64,000 nt of DNA. Source: Aliidiomarina celeris. Its GTDB lineage: Bacteria; Pseudomonadota; Gammaproteobacteria; Enterobacterales; Alteromonadaceae. Under the pieces are notes generated by a model. The model worked only from the letters and a program-made list of their open reading frames with translations. It was not told the origin of the DNA and did no database searches. Location: contig NZ_QMIL01000005.1 of NCBI RefSeq assembly GCF_003316875.1, forward strand, positions 62,001-126,000. The letters are read 5' to 3'. Of the stretch, positions 9,019 to 23,643 are shown piece by piece; the first letter of the stretch is position 1, and each line of letters starts with the position of its first letter. Both the position numbers and the translations under genes were made by a program.

Positions 9019-10673
9019 GAATTCTACGCTTTTATAAAATCATGAGTATTTTGTTGCGCTATGGCGTAGACGAAATGATTCCTCGAGACAAACTACCTTG
9101 GTGGGCAAAAGTAGGGCGCCCCTGTTTGTTTTGGTTGCGAAACCAACATCCAGACCAGCCGATGGGTATGCGCCTGCGGCTGGCTTTAGAAGCGCTGGGC
9201 CCGGTATTTGTAAAGCTGGGGCAAATGCTCTCTACACGTCGTGACTTGTTTCCTCTGGATATGATTGTTGAGCTGTCAAAGTTGCAAGACGACGTGCCGC
9301 CCTTCCCAGGTGAGCAGGCGCAGCGTGTAATTGAAAAGGCGTTTGGCTTTCCTGTGGAGCAGGTGTTCTCGCATTTTTCGCAAACCCCTTTAGCGTCTGC
9401 GTCGATTGCTCAAGTACATGAAGCGACATTGAAAAAAACCGCCGACGGGGCGGAGCGGCAGGTGGTTGTGAAGGTCATCCGGCCAGACATTTTGCGCACT
9501 ATTAATGCCGACATTGAGTTAATGCAGTCGGTGGCACAACTGGCGGCGAGGTTGCTCCCAGATGGTCGCAGGTTAAAGCCGGTAGAAGTCATTCGCGAAT
9601 ACCGAAAAACCTTGCTCGACGAACTAAATTTAGCGCGTGAGGCGGCCAATGCCATTCAACTTAGACGCAATTTCGCCGACTCCGACTTACTGTATATTCC
9701 AGAAGTGTGGAGTGACCTTACGCGTAACAACGTAATGGTTATGGAGCGCATTGAAGGTATTCCCATTAGCGATGTTGAACGGCTCGTGGCCGAGGGCATT
9801 CACTTGCAAGTTTTGGCTGAGCGTGGCGTGGAAGTGTTTTTTACCCAAGTATTTCGTGACAGTTTTTTCCATGCCGACATGCACCCAGGAAATATTTTCG
9901 TTGACCCAACTCGCAAAGACTCGCCGCGCTATATTGCGGTCGACTTTGGCATTGTGGGAACGTTGAATCGCGACGATAAACGTTATTTGGCAGAAAACTT
10001 TATTGCGTTTTTTAACCGCGACTACCGCCGAGTGGCTGAATTGCATATCGACTCGGGCTGGATTCCCGCGCATATTAACGTGGAAGAGTTTGAGTCGGCA
10101 ATTCGTACGGTGTGCGAACCTATTTTTGAAAAGCCATTAGCGGAGATTTCATTCGGCCATGTTTTGGTGAACTTATTTAATACGGCTCGCCGATTTGAAA
10201 TGGAAGTTCAGCCGCAACTGGTGTTGCTGCAAAAAACCTTACTCTATGTGGAAGGGTTGGGGCGTAATTTGTACCCAGAGCTGGATTTATGGAAAACGGC
10301 GAAGCCCTTTTTGGAACGCTGGATGCAAGAGCAAATGGGGTGGCGAGCGGTGTTGCGCAGTTTAAAAGAGCAGTCACCGCGCTGGGCAGAAAAGCTCCCG
10401 GAAATGCCCATGTTGCTTTACGACACGTTACAGGGCATGCGCCAGCAACAACGCAGCGGTGCAGAATGGCAGCGACAGCAACTGGAACTTGAGCACCGAG
10501 CGTCTCGTAGCCATTGGTGGACCACCTTAGCCGGTAGTTTAACCATTGTTGCGGGGGTGTTTGTGGGTTTCAATGTAGTGCTCCCGCAGTGGTTTACTGC
10601 TGTGTTGGTACTGAGTGCTGGATTAACCTGGTGGCAGGCTTGGCGGCAACGGCCAGGCCGCAAGCGACGGTAG
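9015..10673 (+). CDS. ubiB: UbiB atypical kinase/ATPase for ubiquinone biosynthesis
   Basis: The protein has 552 residues and starts at a GTG that overlaps the ubiJ stop codon. It has the UbiB/ADCK signatures: the KxGQ motif in [11 protein letters not shown] near residue 74, the Ala-rich [10 protein letters not shown] loop, an invariant Lys in VVKVIRP, and [11 protein letters not shown] with the downstream Asp in AVDFGIVG. Two hydrophobic segments at the C-terminus (about residues 505-540) anchor it in the inner membrane. UbiB is required for ubiquinone synthesis, probably by extracting lipid precursors using ATP. Confidence 0.97.
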   Translation: MRILRFYKIMSILLRYGVDEMIPRDKLPWWAKVGRPCLFWLRNQHPDQPMGMRLRLALEALGPVFVKLGQMLSTRRDLFPLDMIVELSKLQDDVPPFPGEQAQRVIEKAFGFPVEQVFSHFSQTPLASASIAQVHEATLKKTADGAERQVVVKVIRPDILRTINADIELMQSVAQLAARLLPDGRRLKPVEVIREYRKTLLDELNLAREAANAIQLRRNFADSDLLYIPEVWSDLTRNNVMVMERIEGIPISDVERLVAEGIHLQVLAERGVEVFFTQVFRDSFFHADMHPGNIFVDPTRKDSPRYIAVDFGIVGTLNRDDKRYLAENFIAFFNRDYRRVAELHIDSGWIPAHINVEEFESAIRTVCEPIFEKPLAEISFGHVLVNLFNTARRFEMEVQPQLVLLQKTLLYVEGLGRNLYPELDLWKTAKPFLERWMQEQMGWRAVLRSLKEQSPRWAEKLPEMPMLLYDTLQGMRQQQRSGAEWQRQQLELEHRASRSHWWTTLAGSLTIVAGVFVGFNVVLPQWFTAVLVLSAGLTWWQAWRQRPGRKRR

Positions 10674-10734
10674 AGCAGCGAATAGCCTCGCTCGAGTCGA
10701 TAAATAATTAATTGCATAACGCGGAAGGTAATAA

Positions 10735-10959
10735 ATGGGTATTAGTATTTGGCAATTATTGATTGTACTCCTCATAGTAGTGATTGTTTTTGGGAGTAAG
10801 CGCTTACGTAACGTAGGTAGCGATTTAGGCTCGGCATTTCGCGGGTTTAAAAAAGAAATGAACAGCGACAACGAAGAAAACAACGAGCAGCTTGAGCAGA
10901 AACGAGAGCAGTCCGACGCCGACTTTACCGAAACTGAACGCGAGCAGAAGAAAAAATAA
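10735..10959 (+). CDS. tatA: Twin-arginine translocase subunit TatA
   Basis: This 74-residue protein has the TatA architecture: a short periplasmic N-terminus, one hydrophobic helix ([19 protein letters not shown]), the [14 protein letters not shown] amphipathic helix with its Phe-Gly hinge, and a highly charged C-terminal tail of Glu, Gln, Lys and Asn. TatA multimerises to form the passage for folded proteins with twin-arginine signals. A GGAAGG sequence precedes the ATG. The next gene, tatB, starts directly after the stop codon. Confidence 0.96.
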   Translation: MGISIWQLLIVLLIVVIVFGSKRLRNVGSDLGSAFRGFKKEMNSDNEENNEQLEQKREQSDADFTETEREQKKK

Positions 10960-11343
10960 ATGTTCGATATCGGTTTTTGGGAGCTTTTAGTGATTGCTGT
11001 AATCGGGCTGTTTGTACTCGGTCCCGAACGCTTGCCGGGCGCTATTCGCTCGGTACAACGAGGCATGGCGCAACTTCGTGGTTTTGGTTCACGCATGCAG
11101 GCGGAGCTTAATCATGAGTTACGGGTGAAAGAGCTGCATGAAAATTTAAAGAAAATTGAAGAAGGGGGTGACATTGACAACTTAAGCCCTGAGCTTCGCC
11201 GAACACTTGAGGAACTGCAGCAGGCCGCCGCTCAGGTGAATAATCCCTATGCGAGCATGCCAAGAACCGCCGACGAACAGCCCAGCGGGCAATCGCCGGA
11301 AAACGACCCACCCCGGAAATCACAGCCGCGAGATTCAGAATGA
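10960..11343 (+). CDS. tatB: Twin-arginine translocase subunit TatB
   Basis: The protein has 127 residues. It opens with [26 protein letters not shown], the TatB-specific start with the conserved Glu in the membrane helix and the Gly-Pro-Glu-Arg-Leu-Pro hinge. A long amphipathic helix and a Pro- and Asp-rich disordered tail follow. TatB forms the signal-peptide-binding complex with TatC. The gene overlaps tatC by four bases (ATGA). Confidence 0.96.
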   Translation: MFDIGFWELLVIAVIGLFVLGPERLPGAIRSVQRGMAQLRGFGSRMQAELNHELRVKELHENLKKIEEGGDIDNLSPELRRTLEELQQAAAQVNNPYASMPRTADEQPSGQSPENDPPRKSQPRDSE

Positions 11344-12113
11344 GTGAAGAAAGCACGTCATTACTTGATCACTTAATTGAATTACGCAGCACGTTATTGC
11401 GTAGTGTCGCGGTGGTCGGCGTTCTATTTTTAAGCCTTATTTATTTTGCCCGCGACTTATATCATTGGTTAGCAACGCCTTTGTTAGCGAAGCTGCCTTC
11501 GGGCACCAGCATGATCGCGACCGACGTGGCCGCTCCTTTCTTTGCGCCTTTCAAACTAACCTTAGTAGTGTCGGTGATTGTTGCTATTCCCTTTCTGTTG
11601 CATCAGTTTTGGCGTTTTATTGCGCCGGGGTTATACCAGCATGAGCGCCGCTTAGTTGCCCCCTTATTGATCAGTAGCAGCTTACTGTTCTACGGCGGCA
11701 TTGCATTTGCTTATTACGTGGTATTGCCACTGGCGTTTGGCTTTTTTACCAGCATGGCACCGGAAGGCATAACCATAGCCACCGACATTTCGAGCTATTT
11801 AAGCTTTGTTTTAAAAATATTTTTTGCTTTTGGTATTGCCTTTGAAATTCCCATTGCAGTGGTGGTGTTGTGTTGGTCTGGCACTGTAACGTCGGACCAG
11901 TTGCGAGCGGCAAGGCCCTATGTCATCGTAGGGGTGTTTATTTTGGGCATGCTGTTAACGCCTCCCGACGTGATTTCGCAAACCTTACTGGCAGTGCCCA
12001 TGTGGTTACTTTACGAGTTCGGTATTGTACTCAGTCGTTTTTATGTGAAGCAGCCTTTAACCGCGCAACACAACGAGCAAGCGTCGAATTCCGCGAAGAA
12101 TACAGAAAAATAA
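11340..12113 (+). CDS. tatC: Twin-arginine translocase subunit TatC
   Basis: The protein has 257 residues and six predicted membrane helices. It has the TatC signatures [15 protein letters not shown] near the N-terminus, with the conserved Glu and Arg of the signal-binding face, and [14 protein letters not shown] around residue 165. The polar tail after residue 240 is variable in the family. TatC is the receptor for twin-arginine signal peptides. The gene starts inside the tatB stop codon, so the two are translationally coupled. Confidence 0.97.
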   Translation: MSEESTSLLDHLIELRSTLLRSVAVVGVLFLSLIYFARDLYHWLATPLLAKLPSGTSMIATDVAAPFFAPFKLTLVVSVIVAIPFLLHQFWRFIAPGLYQHERRLVAPLLISSSLLFYGGIAFAYYVVLPLAFGFFTSMAPEGITIATDISSYLSFVLKIFFAFGIAFEIPIAVVVLCWSGTVTSDQLRAARPYVIVGVFILGMLLTPPDVISQTLLAVPMWLLYEFGIVLSRFYVKQPLTAQHNEQASNSAKNTEK

Positions 12114-12143
12114 GAAGAGCCAAAGGCTTGTAGGAGTGAAGTA

Positions 12144-12605
12144 ATGAAAAGATATGTAACGAGCGCCATGGTGTTACTAACAGTAGTAGCAGGGAGCGCA
12201 CATGCAAGTTCCGAAGACGACCGCAAAGCCTATCGCGATTTAGCAAAAGAGTTACGCGTGTGTGAAGGCATTGACAACGCGCTAGAGCGCTTGGTGTGTT
12301 TTGACGAGATCGTAAATACCTTGCCACCTGCCGAGCGTTTGGTTGAAACGCCCGTAGCCGAAAGCGCTATTGCAGAGAATGAGGAGAGCGAAGCGTTTTT
12401 GTCGATAGAGGAAATGTGGCAAAACCGCCGTGGTATGTGGTTAATCAAGCTCGAAAATGGCGAGGTATGGCGACAAACAGAAGTGGCGACCGCGTTCCCT
12501 TTCAGCATGGAGCGTAACTATTACTTCCAGAAAGGTATGTTTAATGCTCACTTTTTACGGACACCAGGCTTAAACCGCCGCGTTCGTATGGTGCGAGACA
12601 ACTAG
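12144..12605 (+). CDS. Hypothetical exported protein within the tat-hemB run
   Basis: The protein has 153 residues with a clear Sec signal peptide ending at AGSAHA-SSED near residue 22. The mature part contains two Cys in the arrangement VCEGIDNALERLVCFDEIV (residues 39-57). This Cys-x(12)-Cys-Phe-Asp pattern occurs in several small periplasmic families, including VasI-like ones, and suggests a disulphide. An acidic linker follows, then a beta-rich end (residues 95-150) with aromatic and Arg residues. I do not recognise a specific family. It starts 30 bases after tatC and its stop shares one base with the tatD start, so it is part of the operon. Confidence 0.7.
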   Translation: MKRYVTSAMVLLTVVAGSAHASSEDDRKAYRDLAKELRVCEGIDNALERLVCFDEIVNTLPPAERLVETPVAESAIAENEESEAFLSIEEMWQNRRGMWLIKLENGEVWRQTEVATAFPFSMERNYYFQKGMFNAHFLRTPGLNRRVRMVRDN

Positions 12606-13410
12606 TGAACTGGGTCGACTGCGGGCTCAATTTGCTAAGCAGTCAATTTACAGCACCTGAGCAGGTGTTGCGCGATGCCATGCCTGCAGTGAATCGATTC
12701 GTACTGATTAGTAGCAATTTAAACGAGTCGGCGCAGGGGATTGAAGCGTGCGAACGCTGGCCTGGTTGTATTGTTACTGTTGGGGTGCACCCGCACCAGG
12801 CTGATCATGTGCAAGACCAAGAGCTAACGCGCATTCGGGAGTGGGCTCAACACCCTCACGTGCGTGCCATTGGCGAATGCGGGCTCGACTACAACCGCAA
12901 TTTTTCAGCGCCTGCGCGGCAGCGGCAAGTGTTTGCTCAGCAAGTGGCTTTAGCTGTGGAACTGCAGCTGCCACTTTATTTGCATGAACGCGACGCGCTG
13001 CAGGACCAGCTGGCGATTTTGAATGAACATGCGGGGCATTTGCCGCCGTTGTTTGTGCACTGTTTTACCCAAGGCATAGACGCACTGGAGGCTTATCAGG
13101 CGTTTGACGCCTATATTGGTGTAACAGGCTGGGTTTGCGATGAGCGGAGAGGAGCAGAATTGCAATCGGCCGTGCCATTCATTCATGCCGACCGCCTATT
13201 ACTTGAAACAGACGCGCCTTATTTACTACCTCGTACACTAAAACCAAAACCTAAGTCGCGCGTGAATCGGCCGCAATATTTACCGCATATTGCTGAGCAG
13301 GTTGCTGCGTTACGCCAAACGTCGGTGGCTGCTTTAGCGGCGTCGACCACTGCAAATGCGAGTCGGCTGTTTGGGCACTGGCCAGCGGCTGTCGAGCAGG
13401 AGGCACAGGC

Positions 13411-13414
<4 letters not shown>
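12605..13414 (+). CDS. tatD: TatD family 3'-5' deoxyribonuclease
   Basis: The protein has 269 residues with a TatD metal-dependent TIM-barrel fold. It starts at a GTG and has the TatD-specific N-terminus WVDCGLNLLSSQF, which has no His pair at this position, as in Escherichia coli TatD. The metal ligands are seen in VGVHPHQADH, AIGECGLDYNRN, LYLHERDA, FVHCFT and LLETDAPYLLPR. TatD is a Mg-dependent exonuclease linked to DNA repair and DNA degradation; its old link with Tat export is only positional. It overlaps the following diguanylate cyclase gene by four bases. Confidence 0.94.
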
Positions 13415-17761
<4,347 letters not shown>

Positions 17762-17778
17762 CGGCTCCTACTCTTATA

Positions 17779-19044
17779 TTAGCTGCGCTTAGAACGCTGA
17801 CCGCCCGGTCGACGGTTGTAGTTCTTACCGCTTTGTAAGCGGCGTTTATGGGGAATATGTGGCTTCTTCACGTCATTTAAAAGCGCTTCGGCGTTGTACT
17901 TGGTTACCGGAATAGCGTGACCAATATAATCTTCAATAGCGGGAAGGTTATATACATACTCTTCGCAGGCCAAACTAATGGCTTTACCACTCGCACCCGC
18001 TCGGCCAGTGCGACCAATACGATGCACATAGTCTTCGCAGTCGTCGGGCAAGTCGTAGTTATAAACATGGCTCACCAATGGAATATGCAAACCGCGAGCG
18101 GCTACATCGGTGGCCACCAGAATATCAATTTTACCTTGGGTAAAGTCTTCTAAAATTTTCAACCGCTTACGCTGCGGTACGTCGCCAGTAAGCAAACCAA
18201 CCCTGTGCTTGTCGGCCGCAAGCCAATGGTAAACTTCGCTACAGCCATGTTTAGTGTTACTAAATACAATGGCTTTGTCGGGCCAGTCTTCTTCAATTAG
18301 GGTAAGCAGCAGCTTAATTTTGTCTTGCTTCGACGGATACAGCAGCTCTTCTTCAATGCGTGCGCCGGTCATTTGTTCGGGTTCAATTTCCACTGCCGTG
18401 GGGTCGTTCATTTGTTCGTACGCAAGTTCTTTCACGCGGAACGACAAGGTAGCAGAAAAAAGTAAATTTAAGCGTTCGTTAGCTGCCGGCATTTTGCGCA
18501 GCATATAGCGCACGTCGTCGATGAAGCCGAGGTCGTACATGCGATCAGCTTCGTCGAGCACCACTACGTCTATATTGTCGAGTGCGTAAGCCCCTTGCTT
18601 AAAGTAGTCAATGAGGCGGCCACAAGTACCCACCAACACGTCGACCCCTTCTTGTAACTCCGCGCGCTGCGCTTCGTAACCTTCGCCGCCATAGACCACT
18701 GCCAACTTTAAGTTACAGCTTTTTGCCAGCGCAATAGCGTCGTTTTGGATCTGAACGGCGAGTTCTCGCGTAGGAGCCATTACCAGCGCTCGAGGTTGTG
18801 AGGAATCTGCAACGCGTTTGGGCCGAGTCATGAGGTGGTTAAACAAGGCGACCAAAAATGCCATTGTTTTTCCGGTACCGGTTTGCGCTTGGCCCGCTAC
18901 GTCTTTGCCTTGCAATGCAATAGGTAAGCTCATCGCCTGAATGGGCGTGCACTGGGTGTAGCCGAGATTATTTAAAGCATCTAGCACTGCTGGATGTAAA
19001 CCGAGCTCGGCAAACTTGGTTTCTGTCAAATGTTTATCTGTCAT
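17779..19044 (-). CDS. rhlB: ATP-dependent RNA helicase RhlB
   Basis: The protein has 421 residues and the complete DEAD-box set: a Q motif in [43 protein letters not shown], and [10 protein letters not shown] near residue 340. A basic tail of about 40 residues follows, rich in Lys, Arg and Gly. The N-terminus [20 protein letters not shown] matches RhlB of enterics. RhlB unwinds structured RNA for the RNase E degradosome. It is divergent from trxA, with 122 bases between starts, and is followed by gppA. Confidence 0.96.
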   Translation of the reverse strand: MTDKHLTETKFAELGLHPAVLDALNNLGYTQCTPIQAMSLPIALQGKDVAGQAQTGTGKTMAFLVALFNHLMTRPKRVADSSQPRALVMAPTRELAVQIQNDAIALAKSCNLKLAVVYGGEGYEAQRAELQEGVDVLVGTCGRLIDYFKQGAYALDNIDVVVLDEADRMYDLGFIDDVRYMLRKMPAANERLNLLFSATLSFRVKELAYEQMNDPTAVEIEPEQMTGARIEEELLYPSKQDKIKLLLTLIEEDWPDKAIVFSNTKHGCSEVYHWLAADKHRVGLLTGDVPQRKRLKILEDFTQGKIDILVATDVAARGLHIPLVSHVYNYDLPDDCEDYVHRIGRTGRAGASGKAISLACEEYVYNLPAIEDYIGHAIPVTKYNAEALLNDVKKPHIPHKRRLQSGKNYNRRPGGQRSKRS

Positions 19045-19091
19045 AGCGCCAATGATATCAGGTTTAGGCTTGCATTAGGAACTGTAAATGC

Positions 19092-19121
19092 TTCAATATG
19101 CATAGGTGAATGTTTTATACT
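19092..19121 (+). promoter_or_regulatory. Candidate sigma-70 promoter of trxA
   Basis: A TATACT -10 hexamer at 19116-19121 lies 18 bases after TTCAAT at 19092-19097. The -10 element is close to consensus and the -35 is weak. The position, about 45 bases before the trxA ATG in the rhlB-trxA intergenic region, fits a trxA promoter. Confidence 0.4.
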
Positions 19122-19166
19122 GTGCGTGCATATATTGCCACACACGCAACTAACCGGAGAAGTAAA

Positions 19167-19493
19167 ATGAGTGACAAGATTGTTCAGCTGAGCGACGATA
19201 GCTTCGAAGCCGACGTAATTAACGCTGACCATCCCGTCTTAGTCGATTTTTGGGCTGAGTGGTGCGGGCCTTGCAAAATGATTGCGCCGATCCTCGACGA
19301 AGTAGCAACGGAATACGAAGGCAAGCTAACCGTGGGCAAGTTGAATGTTGATCACAACAACCAAACCCCACCGAAGTACAATATTCGTGGTATTCCTACA
19401 CTATTGCTGTTCAAAAATGGTGAGGTTGTTGGCTCTAAAGTGGGAGCTATGTCTAAAACTCAACTGGCTGAGTTTATTAACGAGCACGTGTAA
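19167..19493 (+). CDS. trxA: Thioredoxin 1
   Basis: From the ATG at 19167 ([10 protein letters not shown]), preceded by GGAGAAGTAAA, the protein has 108 residues, the classic thioredoxin size. It contains the redox motif [10 protein letters not shown] at residues 29-38 and the cis-proline loop [13 protein letters not shown]. An upstream in-frame ATG would add 19 non-conserved residues. Thioredoxin reduces disulphides in cytoplasmic proteins such as ribonucleotide reductase. It stands upstream of rho, as in Escherichia coli. Confidence 0.97.
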   Translation: MSDKIVQLSDDSFEADVINADHPVLVDFWAEWCGPCKMIAPILDEVATEYEGKLTVGKLNVDHNNQTPPKYNIRGIPTLLLFKNGEVVGSKVGAMSKTQLAEFINEHV

Positions 19494-19880
19494 ACGCTCG
19501 TTCAGGTTTTACAGGCACCATGTTTCTGCGCTTCACTGAAAAGGTGCCTGTAACCTTACTCTTAAGTTCAAAAAGTAAAACGCTAACAAAATGAATTGGC
19601 GAAAAACTGGACGCTTTCTCATTTTGGTGTTAATTTTATCTTCATTGCACTTCTCTGGCTTCTGCCGACTTTCCCTGAAGCCATCTGAACGACAGGATTT
19701 CCAATTTTTTTGAATGTTTTCTGAAGAGCTTCTGCACTTTTATGAGCCAAAAAAGATTCGAAATAGTTTTCTAAAAAATAGCGCCTCATAACTCTCGCTG
19801 CGTAGCACTTGCCAGCGTGTAGATGTGGGGTATTGAATACAAACTGAAATTTATCTCTTACACGAACCTACCTACCGCTT
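19494..19880 (+). promoter_or_regulatory. Long rho leader region with two hairpins and two possible leader ORFs
   Basis: This 387-base gap between trxA and rho holds an 11-base perfect inverted repeat (arms 19509-19519 and 19543-19553, no T-run after it) and a 7-base hairpin (arms 19656-19662 and 19677-19683). It also holds two short forward ORFs that overlap by four bases (see the next entry). Escherichia coli rho is preceded by a long leader with a Rho-dependent attenuator and a leader peptide, so autoregulation is a reasonable inference here. I cannot identify the promoter with confidence. Confidence 0.5.
19520..19713 (+). other. Two overlapping small ORFs in the rho leader (24 and 40 codons)
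   Basis: The first ORF runs from an ATG at 19520 to a TGA at 19592-19594 and encodes 24 residues. The second begins with an ATG at 19591 that overlaps that stop (ATGA) and ends at TGA 19711-19713, encoding 40 residues. The second has a basic start (MNWRKTGR) and a hydrophobic stretch (FLILVLILSSLHFSGF), so it looks like a short membrane-directed peptide. Neither ORF has a good Shine-Dalgarno sequence. The peptides do not resemble the RhoL peptide of Escherichia coli. They may be chance ORFs. Confidence 0.25.
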
Positions 19881-21143
19881 ATGAATTTAACTGAATTAAA
19901 GAACAAACCCGTCAATGAACTGGTCGAACTTGCGGCCACTATGGGCCTTGAAAGTATGGCTCGCTTGCGCAAGCAAGACATTATTTTTGCAATATTAAAA
20001 GCACACGCGAAGAGTGGCGAAGATATCTTCGGAGATGGTGTGTTAGAAATCCTCCAAGACGGCTTTGGTTTTTTGCGGTCAGCCGACTCTTCTTATCTTG
20101 CTGGGCCAGACGACATTTACGTGTCACCAAGCCAAATTCGACGCTTCAACTTGCGCACCGGTGACACGGTCGCTGGCAAAATTAGGCCTCCTAAAGACGG
20201 CGAACGCTATTTTGCCTTACTAAAAATTCGCGAAGTGAACTTCGACAAGCCGGAAAACTCTCGTAATAAAATTCTTTTTGAAAACTTAACCCCCTTGCAT
20301 GCGAATGAACGCTTGCGTATGGAGCGTGGTAACGGCTCAACAGAAGACATTACGGCGCGTATTTTGGATTTGGCGTCTCCCATTGGTAAAGGCCAACGGG
20401 GCCTGATTGTAGCGCCGCCGAAAGCGGGTAAAACTTTACTATTGCAGAATATTGCGCAGTCCATAGCGGCCAATCACCCGGACTGTGAGTTAATGGTATT
20501 ACTTATTGACGAACGCCCCGAAGAAGTAACGGAAATGCAGCGTTTGGTAAAAGGTGAAGTAGTCGCTTCAACCTTCGATGAGCCAGCGAGCCGCCATGTA
20601 CAAGTTGCTGAAATGGTGATCGATAAAGCCAAGCGGTTGGTTGAACACAAAAAAGACGTGGTCATTTTACTCGACTCGATTACCCGTTTGGCACGCGCCT
20701 ATAACACTGTTATTCCAAGCTCTGGCAAAGTATTAACCGGTGGTGTAGACGCAAACGCATTGCACAAGCCGAAGCGCTTTTTTGGTGCCGCTCGTAATGT
20801 GGAAGAGGGCGGTAGTTTAACGATTATTGCAACGGCGTTAATCGACACCGGTTCTAAAATGGATGAGGTTATTTACGAGGAGTTTAAAGGCACAGGGAAT
20901 ATGGAGTTGCATTTAAACCGTAAGATTGCCGAAAAGCGGGTTTTCCCAGCGATCGACTTTAACCGCTCTGGCACCCGCCGCGAAGAATTGCTAACTACGC
21001 CAGATGAACTGCAAAAAATGTGGATCTTGCGTAAGATTGTGCACCCTATGGGTGAAATTGAAGCAATGGAGTTTCTCATCGACAAGTTGCAGATGACTAA
21101 AACCAACGAAGAATTTTTCGAGTCGATGAAACGCTCGAAATAG
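19881..21143 (+). CDS. rho: Transcription termination factor Rho
   Basis: The protein has 420 residues. It begins [18 protein letters not shown] and has an RNA-binding cold-shock-like domain (about 48-115, with GFGFLRS). The RecA-like ATPase core has Walker [10 protein letters not shown] near residue 180, Walker [18 protein letters not shown], the Q-loop region [22 protein letters not shown] and the R-loop. Rho is a hexameric RNA translocase that ends untranslated transcripts. It is followed by a strong intrinsic terminator. Confidence 0.98.
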   Translation: MNLTELKNKPVNELVELAATMGLESMARLRKQDIIFAILKAHAKSGEDIFGDGVLEILQDGFGFLRSADSSYLAGPDDIYVSPSQIRRFNLRTGDTVAGKIRPPKDGERYFALLKIREVNFDKPENSRNKILFENLTPLHANERLRMERGNGSTEDITARILDLASPIGKGQRGLIVAPPKAGKTLLLQNIAQSIAANHPDCELMVLLIDERPEEVTEMQRLVKGEVVASTFDEPASRHVQVAEMVIDKAKRLVEHKKDVVILLDSITRLARAYNTVIPSSGKVLTGGVDANALHKPKRFFGAARNVEEGGSLTIIATALIDTGSKMDEVIYEEFKGTGNMELHLNRKIAEKRVFPAIDFNRSGTRREELLTTPDELQKMWILRKIVHPMGEIEAMEFLIDKLQMTKTNEEFFESMKRSK

Positions 21144-21167
21144 TTTCCGCAAATTATTATTCATAAT

Positions 21168-21199
21168 AAACGGCCTATTCTGGGCCGTTTTCTTTTTTT
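21168..21199 (+). terminator. Rho-independent terminator after rho
   Basis: The arms AAACGGCC at 21168-21175 and GGCCGTTT at 21183-21190 form an 8-base stem with a 7-base loop, followed by a T-rich tract (TCTTTTTTT). It lies 25 bases after the rho stop codon. Confidence 0.9.
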
Positions 21200-21220
21200 C
21201 ACGACTCTTGTGCGAGCATA

Positions 21221-21239
21221 AGATAGCTATACGCTATCT
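21221..21239. repeat. Short perfect palindrome upstream of ubiD, possible operator
   Basis: AGATAGC at 21221-21227 and GCTATCT at 21233-21239 are perfect inverted repeats around TATAC. The site lies about 36 bases upstream of the ubiD -10 box and could be a regulator-binding dyad. No regulator can be named from sequence alone. Confidence 0.35.
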
Positions 21240-21274
21240 CACGTGGCCGTGATCCGCTTAAGTCGGTTTTGCGT

Positions 21275-21280
21275 TATAAT
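21275..21280 (+). promoter_or_regulatory. Consensus -10 box of ubiD
   Basis: A perfect TATAAT lies at 21275-21280, 28 bases before the ubiD ATG. No convincing -35 hexamer is seen 16-18 bases upstream. The promoter may depend on an activator or have a short leader. Confidence 0.45.
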
Positions 21281-21308
21281 GCGCGCATGTTGATAAATAG
21301 GACAGTGT

Positions 21309-22781
21309 ATGAAATATCGCGATTTACGTGATTTTATAAGCTTGCTTGAAGCGCGTGGTGAATTAAAGCGAATTTCCCAAGAAATTGATCCGTATTTAGA
21401 AATGACCGAGATTGCAGACCGAACCTTAAAGGCGGGTGGGCCAGCGTTATTGTTTGAGAACCCGAAGGGGCACTCGGTTCCAGTTCTGGCAAACTTATTC
21501 GGTACCCCCGACCGCGTTGCGCTGGGCATGGGAGAGGAGAACGTAGGCGCATTGCGTGACGTGGGTAAGTTACTGGCGTATTTAAAAGAGCCAGAGCCGC
21601 CGGCGGGTATTCGCGACGCGTTTAGTAAACTACCCCTGTTGAAAAAAGTGCTTAGCATGGGGCCGAAGGTATTAAAAAAGGCGCCTTGCCAAGAAGTGAT
21701 TATTGACGAGGCGGACGTTGACCTTCGGAATATTCCTATTCAAACGTGCTGGCCGGGAGATGTCGGCCCATTACTGACGTGGGGTCTTACCGTTACCAAA
21801 GGGCCACATAAAAAACGTCAAAATTTAGGAATTTATCGGCAGCAAGTGCTAGCAAAGAACAAGCTCATTATGCGCTGGCTAAGCCATCGTGGTGGCGCGC
21901 TCGATTTTCGCGAGTTCTGTAAAGCAAATCCTGGCAAAAACTATCCGATTGCAGTAGCTTTAGGGGCGGATCCCGCAACAATTCTGGGCGCGGTAACGCC
22001 TGTTCCCGACACCCTTTCTGAGTATGCATTTGCGGGATTACTACGAGACAGTAAAACCGAAGTGGTGAAGTGTATAACCAGCGACCTGCAAGTTCCAGCG
22101 CATGCTGAGTTTGTGCTTGAAGGTTATATAGACCCGAATGAGTCGGCGCCGGAAGGGCCATTTGGTGATCACACTGGGTATTATAACGAGGTAGACACCT
22201 TTCCAGTTTTCACGGTAACCAAAATTACCCATAGGAAAAACCCTATTTATCACAGCACCTATACGGGCCGCCCGCCAGATGAACCTGCAGTGCTTGGTGT
22301 AGCATTGAACGAAGTGTTTGTGCCCATTTTACAAAAGCAATTTCCTGAAATTGTGGACTTTTATTTACCCCCGGAAGGTTGCTCTTACCGCATGGCTGTA
22401 GTGACCATTAAAAAATCGTATCCCGGCCATGCCAAGCGCGTGATGCTAGGGGTTTGGTCGTTCTTGCGGCAGTTTATGTACACTAAATTTGTAATTGTGT
22501 GTGACGACGACATTAATGCGCGCGACTGGAAAGATGTGATTTGGGCTATGACCACGCGTATGGACCCAGCACGCGACACGACTTTTATTGAAAATACGCC
22601 GATAGATTATTTGGACTTTGCCTCCCCTGTTTCTGGCTTAGGTTCTAAAATGGGCCTTGATGCAACTAATAAATGGCCGGGCGAAACCGACAGAGAATGG
22701 GGCGAGCCTATTGTAATGACCGATGCAGTGAAGCAACGGGTTGATGAACTCTGGGACGAACTAGGGATAATGAATGACTAA
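21309..22781 (+). CDS. ubiD: 4-hydroxy-3-polyprenylbenzoate decarboxylase UbiD
   Basis: The protein has 490 residues and begins [20 protein letters not shown], as UbiD does. The prenylated-FMN-binding core is seen in [28 protein letters not shown] and the catalytic [11 protein letters not shown] segment near residue 280. UbiD decarboxylates the ring of the ubiquinone precursor and needs prenyl-FMN made by UbiX. It overlaps fre by eight bases, and the ubiD-fre pair is conserved in enterics and Vibrio. Confidence 0.97.
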   Translation: MKYRDLRDFISLLEARGELKRISQEIDPYLEMTEIADRTLKAGGPALLFENPKGHSVPVLANLFGTPDRVALGMGEENVGALRDVGKLLAYLKEPEPPAGIRDAFSKLPLLKKVLSMGPKVLKKAPCQEVIIDEADVDLRNIPIQTCWPGDVGPLLTWGLTVTKGPHKKRQNLGIYRQQVLAKNKLIMRWLSHRGGALDFREFCKANPGKNYPIAVALGADPATILGAVTPVPDTLSEYAFAGLLRDSKTEVVKCITSDLQVPAHAEFVLEGYIDPNESAPEGPFGDHTGYYNEVDTFPVFTVTKITHRKNPIYHSTYTGRPPDEPAVLGVALNEVFVPILQKQFPEIVDFYLPPEGCSYRMAVVTIKKSYPGHAKRVMLGVWSFLRQFMYTKFVIVCDDDINARDWKDVIWAMTTRMDPARDTTFIENTPIDYLDFASPVSGLGSKMGLDATNKWPGETDREWGEPIVMTDAVKQRVDELWDELGIMND

Positions 22782-23472
22782 AACCACGCTTAATTGCCAT
22801 GTTCAGCAAATTGAACCGCTCACTCCTTTTGTTTATCGGGTTTTGTTACGGCCAGAGAAAGCTCTGGCGTTTATCCCTGGCCAGTATGTTTGTGTGGTTA
22901 TGAACAACGGTGACTTACGTCCTTTTTCTATTGCTTCAACACCTGAGGCGCCAGAATTAGAGCTACACATTGGCGCCACACCCGAAAACCCCTACGCTTG
23001 GGAAGTGCTGCAAAAGCTTAAGGCAAATACAACTATTGAAATTAGCACACCGCAAGGTACGGCAGGCTTAACCGACAGTGAGCGCGATATATTGGTGATT
23101 GCCGGTGGTACAGGGTTTTCTTACGCATGGTCAATTATAAGGTCGCATTTGAATTCAGCGTCGAGCCGAAAGGTAACCCTGTTTTGGGGAGCAAAGACCT
23201 TAGGCGACCTATACTGGCATACGCAATTAAGCGAACTCGCGACAAAAGACGAGCGTTTCCAATACCAACCTGTGGTAGAGCAAGCGCCTGAAAATTGGCA
23301 GGGTCACCAAGGATTGGTGCATAAAGTTGCGTTAGCGGAAACAGCCGATTTAACGCAGCATGACGTTTATATTGCCGGTCGTTTTGAAATGGTGCGAGTG
23401 GCACGCGACGACTTCTTTGCCAACAAACTTCCTGAAACACAACTGTTTGGTGACGCGTTAAGTTATATTTAA
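22774..23472 (+). CDS. fre: NAD(P)H-flavin reductase Fre
   Basis: The protein has 232 residues. The flavin-binding motif RPFSIAS is at about residues 49-55 and the NAD(P)H-binding motif [11 protein letters not shown] at about 110-120, both typical of the Fre/LuxG branch of ferredoxin-NADP reductases. Fre reduces free flavins using NAD(P)H. Reduced flavin may feed the FMN prenyltransferase that supplies UbiD, which would explain its conserved neighbourhood; that link is inference. Confidence 0.94.
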   Translation: MTKTTLNCHVQQIEPLTPFVYRVLLRPEKALAFIPGQYVCVVMNNGDLRPFSIASTPEAPELELHIGATPENPYAWEVLQKLKANTTIEISTPQGTAGLTDSERDILVIAGGTGFSYAWSIIRSHLNSASSRKVTLFWGAKTLGDLYWHTQLSELATKDERFQYQPVVEQAPENWQGHQGLVHKVALAETADLTQHDVYIAGRFEMVRVARDDFFANKLPETQLFGDALSYI

Positions 23473-23484
23473 CAATGTAGAACT

Positions 23485-23511
23485 GGCGGAGAGATTTCGT
23501 TATACTCCGCC
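23485..23511 (+). other. Hairpin overlapping the -10 region between fre and the TPP riboswitch
   Basis: GGCGGAG at 23485-23491 and CTCCGCC at 23505-23511 pair perfectly around a 13-base loop. There is no T-run. The loop and right arm include TATACT (23501-23506), a likely -10 box for the thiamine operon about 25 bases before the riboswitch. It may be an mRNA end for ubiD-fre, a DNA operator, or both. Confidence 0.4.
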
Positions 23512-23531
23512 GCAACACAAATACTGTGTAA

Positions 23532-23615
23532 TTACCAAAGGGGTGCCGAAAGGCTGAGACGCGTAAGCGAACTCTTTGTACCTGATCCGGTTAATACTGG
23601 CGTAGGGATTGGTAA
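23532..23615 (+). ncRNA. TPP (THI-box) riboswitch aptamer
   Basis: The sequence shows the THI-element hallmarks in order: GGGGTGC, GCTGAGA and ACCTGATCCGGTTAATACTGGCGTAGGGA. Stem P1 closes with TTACCAA (23532-23538) pairing TTGGTAA (23609-23615). These aptamers bind thiamine pyrophosphate and repress thiamine genes. The genes that follow encode uptake and a kinase, consistent with thiamine control. Confidence 0.96.
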
Positions 23616-23643
23616 GCAATATGACCAATACGGCATTTAACCG

